From: Marinobacter nauticus
GTDB lineage: Bacteria > Pseudomonadota > Gammaproteobacteria > Enterobacterales > Shewanellaceae
Assembly (NCBI RefSeq): GCF_019801015.1
Contig: NZ_JAHVJZ010000001.1
Span: 1 to 64,000 of the forward strand
Length of the DNA stretch: 64,000 bases
Direction of reading: 5' to 3'
Part shown: one piece after another, positions 60,317 to 64,000 of the stretch
Layout: every line of letters starts with the position of its first letter
Position numbering within the stretch: the first letter of the stretch is position 1
Made by a program: the position numbers and the translations under genes
Notes under the pieces: generated by a model
Database searches by the model: none
What the model was told of the DNA's origin: nothing
Seen by the model: only the letters and a program-made list of their open reading frames with translations

Positions 60317-62923
60317 ATGAGTGAACGCACAGAACTGGATGCCCTGGTGGCGAGCGTAAAAGCGGCCCAGGAAACCTTTGCCAGTTACAGTCAGGAGCAG
60401 GTGGACGCCATTTTCCGCGCCGCTTCTCTGGCGGCAGCCGATGCGAGGATCCCCCTGGCGATGATGGCGGCAGAGGAAACCGGCATGGGCGTGGCCGAGG
60501 ACAAAGTCATCAAAAACCACTTTGCCTCGGAGTACATCTACAACAAATACCGGGACGAAAAGACCTGCGGTGTGCTGAGCGAAGACGAGGCGTTTGGCAC
60601 CATGACCATCGCCGAACCTGTCGGTATTGTCTGTGGCATCGTGCCCACCACCAACCCCACATCCACCGCCATCTTTAAAGCGCTTATCTGCCTTAAAACC
60701 CGCAATGGCATCATTTTCTCTCCCCACCCACGAGCCAAGAAATCCACCTGTGAAGCGGCACGAATCGTGCTGGAAGCCGCGGTGAAGGCTGGCGCGCCGG
60801 AAGGGATCATCGGCTGGGTGGCGGAGCCGTCCGTCGATGCCTCCAACGCGCTGATGCGCCATGACGACATCGCTCTGATCCTGGCGACCGGCGGTCCGGG
60901 TATGGTGAAAGCGGCCTACTCCTCCGGAAAGCCGGCCATTGGTGTCGGAGCCGGTAATACGCCGGTGGTGATCGACGATTCCGCCGACATCAAACAGGCG
61001 GTCGCCTCGATTCAGCTGTCCAAAACCTTCGACAACGGTGTCATTTGTGCGTCGGAGCAGGCGGTCGTTGTGGTGGACAGCGTCTACGATCAGGTGCGTG
61101 AACGTTTCGCCACAACCGGCTCGTACGTATTAAATCAGGATGAGTGTGAAAGCCTGAAGAGAGTGATCCTGATTGACGGGGGCCTGAACGCCAAAATCGT
61201 GGGTCAGCCTGCCTGGAAGATCGCCGAGATGGCGGGGATCACCGTGCCGAAAAGCACCAAGATCCTGATTGGGGAGGTGGCCAGTACCGGTATGGAAGAA
61301 CCGTTTGCCCACGAGAAACTGTCCCCCATTCTGGGCCTGTACCGGGCCAGTGACTTTGAGGATGCGGTGACCCAGGCCGAAGCACTGGTGGCACTTGGCG
61401 GCATCGGCCACACCTCGGTGCTGTATTGCGATCAGGACCTGCAAAAGGCCCGTGTGCTGACCTTCGGCCAGCGCATGAAAACCGCCCGTATCCTGATCAA
61501 CACCCCGGCCTCTCAGGGCGGCATTGGCGATCTGTACAACTTTAAGCTGGCGCCGTCACTGACTCTGGGCTGCGGCTCCTGGGGCGGCAACTCCATCTCG
61601 GAAAACGTGGGTCCGAAACACCTGATCAACACCAAAACCGTGGCGAAGCGGGCGGAAAACATGCTGTGGCACCGAATCCCTGAAAAGATCTACTTCCGAC
61701 GCGGTGCACTGCCCATTGCGCTGGAAGAACTGAAAGGCAAATCCCGCGCGCTGATCGTGACCGACCACTTCCTGTTCAACAACGGCTACTGCGACCGGGT
61801 CATCGAAATCCTCAAAGGGATGGGGATGGAAACCGAGGTGTTCTTTGAAGTGGAAGCCGACCCGACCCTGGAAATCGTCCGCAAAGGCGCGGCGCTGTGC
61901 CAGAGTTTCGCCCCGGATGTGCTGATTGCACTGGGCGGCGGGTCGCCGATGGACGCCGCCAAGATCATGTGGGTGTTGTACGAATACCCGGACACCCAGT
62001 TTCATGATCTGGCGCTGCGCTTTATGGACATCCGAAAGCGCATCTTCCAGTTCCCCAAATTGGGCCAGAAAGCGGAGTTTGTTGCTATCCCTACCACCTC
62101 TGGCACCGGCTCAGAAGTCACCCCCTTTGCGGTGGTGACCGACGACGAAACCGGTCAGAAGTATCCGCTGGCGGATTACGAGCTCACCCCTAATATGGCG
62201 ATTGTGGACCCGGACCTGGTGATGAACATGCCACCTTCGCTGACCGCTTTCGGTGGCATTGATGCGGTGACTCATGCACTGGAAGCGTACGTGTCGGTGC
62301 TGGCCAATGAGTACAGCGACGGCCAGGCGCTGCAGGCACTGAAGTTACTGTTTGCCTATCTGCCCGAAAGCTATGAGAAGGGCGCAGCGGCGCCTAAGGC
62401 CAAGGAGAAAGTGCACAACGCGGCCACCATTGCCGGCATCGCCTTTGCCAACGCCTTCCTGGGCATTTGTCACTCCATGGCTCACAAACTGGGCTCGGAG
62501 TTCCATCTGGCCCATGGCCTGGCCAATGCGCTGCTGATCAGCAACGTGATTCGCTATAACGCCACCGATGTGCCCACCAAGCAGGCCGCGTTCAGCCAGT
62601 ACGACCGTCCGACCGCACTGTGTCGATACGGTGAAATTGCCGACCACCTGGGTCTGGGTGGGGCTGATAATGCCGAGAAGGTGGCCAACCTGGTGGCGGC
62701 CATCGACGCCCTGAAAGCCCGCTTGGGCATTCCGGCTTCGATTAAGGAAGCCGGTGTGGCAGAAGCGGATTTCCTTGCCAAACTGGATGAACTGGCGATC
62801 GAAGCCTTTGATGACCAATGCACCGGCGCGAACCCCCGCTTCCCCCTGATCAGCGAGTTGAAACAGCTGCTGCTGGACAGCTATTACGGCCGGGCCTATC
62901 AGGAAGGGGAGACTGACGCGTAA
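60317..62923 (+). CDS. adhE: Bifunctional aldehyde-alcohol dehydrogenase AdhE
   Basis: A 868-residue fermentative enzyme. The N-terminal CoA-acylating acetaldehyde dehydrogenase (about 1-440) has its catalytic Cys at 244 in NGVICASEQ. The C-terminal iron-dependent alcohol dehydrogenase (about 450-868) has GGGSPMDAAK and the metal His in HSMAHKLGSEFHLAHG. It makes ethanol from acetyl-CoA using two NADH and forms spirosomes in E. coli. Length is as expected. It suggests a facultative anaerobe. Confidence 0.96.
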   Translation: MSERTELDALVASVKAAQETFASYSQEQVDAIFRAASLAAADARIPLAMMAAEETGMGVAEDKVIKNHFASEYIYNKYRDEKTCGVLSEDEAFGTMTIAEPVGIVCGIVPTTNPTSTAIFKALICLKTRNGIIFSPHPRAKKSTCEAARIVLEAAVKAGAPEGIIGWVAEPSVDASNALMRHDDIALILATGGPGMVKAAYSSGKPAIGVGAGNTPVVIDDSADIKQAVASIQLSKTFDNGVICASEQAVVVVDSVYDQVRERFATTGSYVLNQDECESLKRVILIDGGLNAKIVGQPAWKIAEMAGITVPKSTKILIGEVASTGMEEPFAHEKLSPILGLYRASDFEDAVTQAEALVALGGIGHTSVLYCDQDLQKARVLTFGQRMKTARILINTPASQGGIGDLYNFKLAPSLTLGCGSWGGNSISENVGPKHLINTKTVAKRAENMLWHRIPEKIYFRRGALPIALEELKGKSRALIVTDHFLFNNGYCDRVIEILKGMGMETEVFFEVEADPTLEIVRKGAALCQSFAPDVLIALGGGSPMDAAKIMWVLYEYPDTQFHDLALRFMDIRKRIFQFPKLGQKAEFVAIPTTSGTGSEVTPFAVVTDDETGQKYPLADYELTPNMAIVDPDLVMNMPPSLTAFGGIDAVTHALEAYVSVLANEYSDGQALQALKLLFAYLPESYEKGAAAPKAKEKVHNAATIAGIAFANAFLGICHSMAHKLGSEFHLAHGLANALLISNVIRYNATDVPTKQAAFSQYDRPTALCRYGEIADHLGLGGADNAEKVANLVAAIDALKARLGIPASIKEAGVAEADFLAKLDELAIEAFDDQCTGANPRFPLISELKQLLLDSYYGRAYQEGETDA

Positions 62924-63053
62924 ACTGTGGGGCAGATAACAGAGTCCGGCTTCCCGTGGTCTGGATCACAGACAGCGGGGAGTCCCTCTGGCATTATCCC
63001 GCCTCGTTTTTTCCCGGCCCGTGGTGGGCCGGGACAAATAAAAGGGTAACAAC

Positions 63054-63401
63054 ATGAGCGGCTTGCCAAACTGTCCTAAATGCAACTCCGAGTACACCTA
63101 CGAAGACGGCACCATGTTCGTCTGCCCGGAGTGCGCCCACGAGTGGTCTCAGGATGCGGCGGCCGATGCCGATGACGAGGACGTCAAAGTGGTTCGCGAT
63201 GCGGTGGGTAACCTGCTGCAGGACGGCGACACCGTTACTGTGATCAAGGACCTGAAAGTCAAAGGCTCCTCCACCGTGGTTAAGGTGGGCACCAAGGTGA
63301 AGAACATCCGCCTGGTGGATGGCGATCACGACATCGACTGCAAGGTTCCGGGCATTGGTCCGATGGGCCTGAAATCTCAGTTTGTGAAAAAAGCGGACTG
63401 A
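63054..63401 (+). CDS. yjdM: Zinc-ribbon protein YjdM (formerly PhnA)
   Basis: A 115-residue protein with an N-terminal zinc ribbon (Cys7, Cys10, Cys24, Cys27) and a C-terminal SH3-like region ([26 protein letters not shown]). It matches E. coli YjdM, which is not a phosphonoacetate hydrolase despite its old name. An imperfect CRP-like site (GGATCACA half) sits about 85 bp upstream. A terminator follows. Confidence 0.93.
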   Translation: MSGLPNCPKCNSEYTYEDGTMFVCPECAHEWSQDAAADADDEDVKVVRDAVGNLLQDGDTVTVIKDLKVKGSSTVVKVGTKVKNIRLVDGDHDIDCKVPGIGPMGLKSQFVKKAD

Positions 63402-63417
63402 GCCAGAAATCCCAGAA

Positions 63418-63443
63418 GAACCGCCTCATGAGGCGGTTTTTTT
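63418..63443 (+). terminator. yjdM terminator
   Basis: AACCGCCTCA-TGAGGCGGTT stem followed by TTTTTT, 16 bp after the stop. Confidence 0.88.
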
Positions 63444-63575
63444 GTGCCTGAATCCCACCGCTTAACTTCCAATTAAGTGGCTTGGAAGAGGCGGAATCGA
63501 CACACTGCACCCCGAATTGAATGCGGGGCCGGGTGGAGTTGGCCTTATTGCCAACTTCCCCTTAGGAGTGTTGAT

Positions 63576-64000
63576 ATGAACGCCCTGACCGTAACCCTGA
63601 GCGCTGCTGCCCTGCTGGTTCTGACCGGATGCAGCGATGACAGCCTCTCCCTTGTCCCTGAAAACCCAATCATGCCTGATCCGGTTCACCCCATTGAGCC
63701 GGAAAAATCCAACCCGGTTGAGGCGGTGCCGGAGCGCCCCATTGAGGATGTGGAAGGGGAGTCGATCGCTCCGGACCTGGCGATGCTTGGCCCCGCACTG
63801 ATGATCCCGTCTGAAGATGGCACTGAATTCGTGCTGCGCTTTGTCGACGGACAGCACATTAAGGAAGAGGCCTTTGTCACTGAGTTACTGCCCAGCAACC
63901 TTAACCAGTCTGGCCAGGAAGCGGCCATCCAATACCTGACCAGCACCAGTTCAGCGGAGAGCTGGCCGCGTCTTCTGCGGGCTCAGTGGGGGCATATCGC
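63576..64000 (+). CDS. Lipoprotein, truncated by the window end
   Basis: An ATG frame open to the window edge, 141 codons visible. The signal peptide ends with LTGC (Cys19). The first 60 mature residues are rich in Pro, Glu and Ile (repeats such as HPIEPEK and ERPIEDVE), then a region with mixed secondary structure starts. No family is recognised. An AGGAG site lies seven bases upstream. Three inverted repeats (63458-63480, about 63510-63528 and GTTGGC-CTTATT-GCCAAC at 63538-63555) precede it. Confidence 0.7.
   Translation, partial: MNALTVTLSAAALLVLTGCSDDSLSLVPENPIMPDPVHPIEPEKSNPVEAVPERPIEDVEGESIAPDLAMLGPALMIPSEDGTEFVLRFVDGQHIKEEAFVTELLPSNLNQSGQEAAIQYLTSTSSAESWPRLLRAQWGHI

Overview
The window is a GC-rich (by eye close to 60 percent) chromosomal segment of a gammaproteobacterium. 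SeqA next to Pgm, the fldA-ybfE-DUF2788-ybfF-seqA-pgm order, AlaA-YfbR-Dgt, a Tad pilus locus and a branched-chain keto acid dehydrogenase operon point to the Alteromonadales, with Ferrimonas or a Shewanella relative the best guess. This is a judgement from gene content and order, not a database match. The window holds no CRISPR array, insertion sequence, integrase or recognisable prophage.

Layout. 1-1128: the 3' end of an rRNA operon (23S tail, 5S, tRNA-Asp) followed by tandem, decaying repeats that reuse the tRNA 3' end and its terminator. 1129-8216: a GST-like protein, a small membrane protein, the phosphate-specific pstSCAB operon behind a probable Pho box, a TM2 protein, a saccharopine-dehydrogenase-like reductase and a MarC-type membrane protein. 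8249-22246: a DUF4397 lipoprotein, dgt-yfbR-alaA (dNTP catabolism and alanine synthesis), fldA-ybfE-DUF2788-ybfF facing seqA-pgm, two GNAT acetyltransferases, a peroxiredoxin, a YlqF/RbgA GTPase and msrA. 22438-29061: astE, the bkd operon (E1 alpha, E1 beta, E2), a 57-residue membrane protein and an L,D-transpeptidase. 29644-42394: a complete Tad/Flp pilus locus of 14 genes on one strand (pilin, prepilin peptidase, an unusual AAA ATPase, CpaB, secretin, lipoprotein, TadG, TadE, TadF, TadZ, TadA, TadB, TadC, TadD). 42503-45870: nadA, a CHAD protein, and a macro-domain gene between two identical tRNA-Ser(GGA) genes, each followed by the same tRNA-mimicking repeat. 45985-51395: aspA, a small helical protein, and a photolyase cluster (Trp-rich protein, DUF2878, SnoaL-like, phrB, ybgA). 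51521-64000: rraA, AsmA plus a BsuPI-domain lipoprotein, a Yip1 membrane protein, a NatAB-type ABC exporter, a YqhD-like alcohol dehydrogenase, an Mpo1-like protein, a LysR regulator, adhE, yjdM and the start of a lipoprotein gene cut by the window end.

Connections. Several genes link central metabolism to oxygen and carbon state (adhE, yqhD-like, aspA, bkd). Four intergenic sites resemble CRP operators, and three of them match TGTGA-N6-TCACA perfectly. The most unusual signal is at the tRNA genes. Downstream of tRNA-Asp and of both tRNA-Ser genes lies a unit that carries the tRNA's own 5' acceptor strand and 3' end with CCA around an unrelated GC-rich hairpin interior, followed by its own terminator. 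This resembles, and goes beyond, the rtT repeats of the E. coli tyrT operon.
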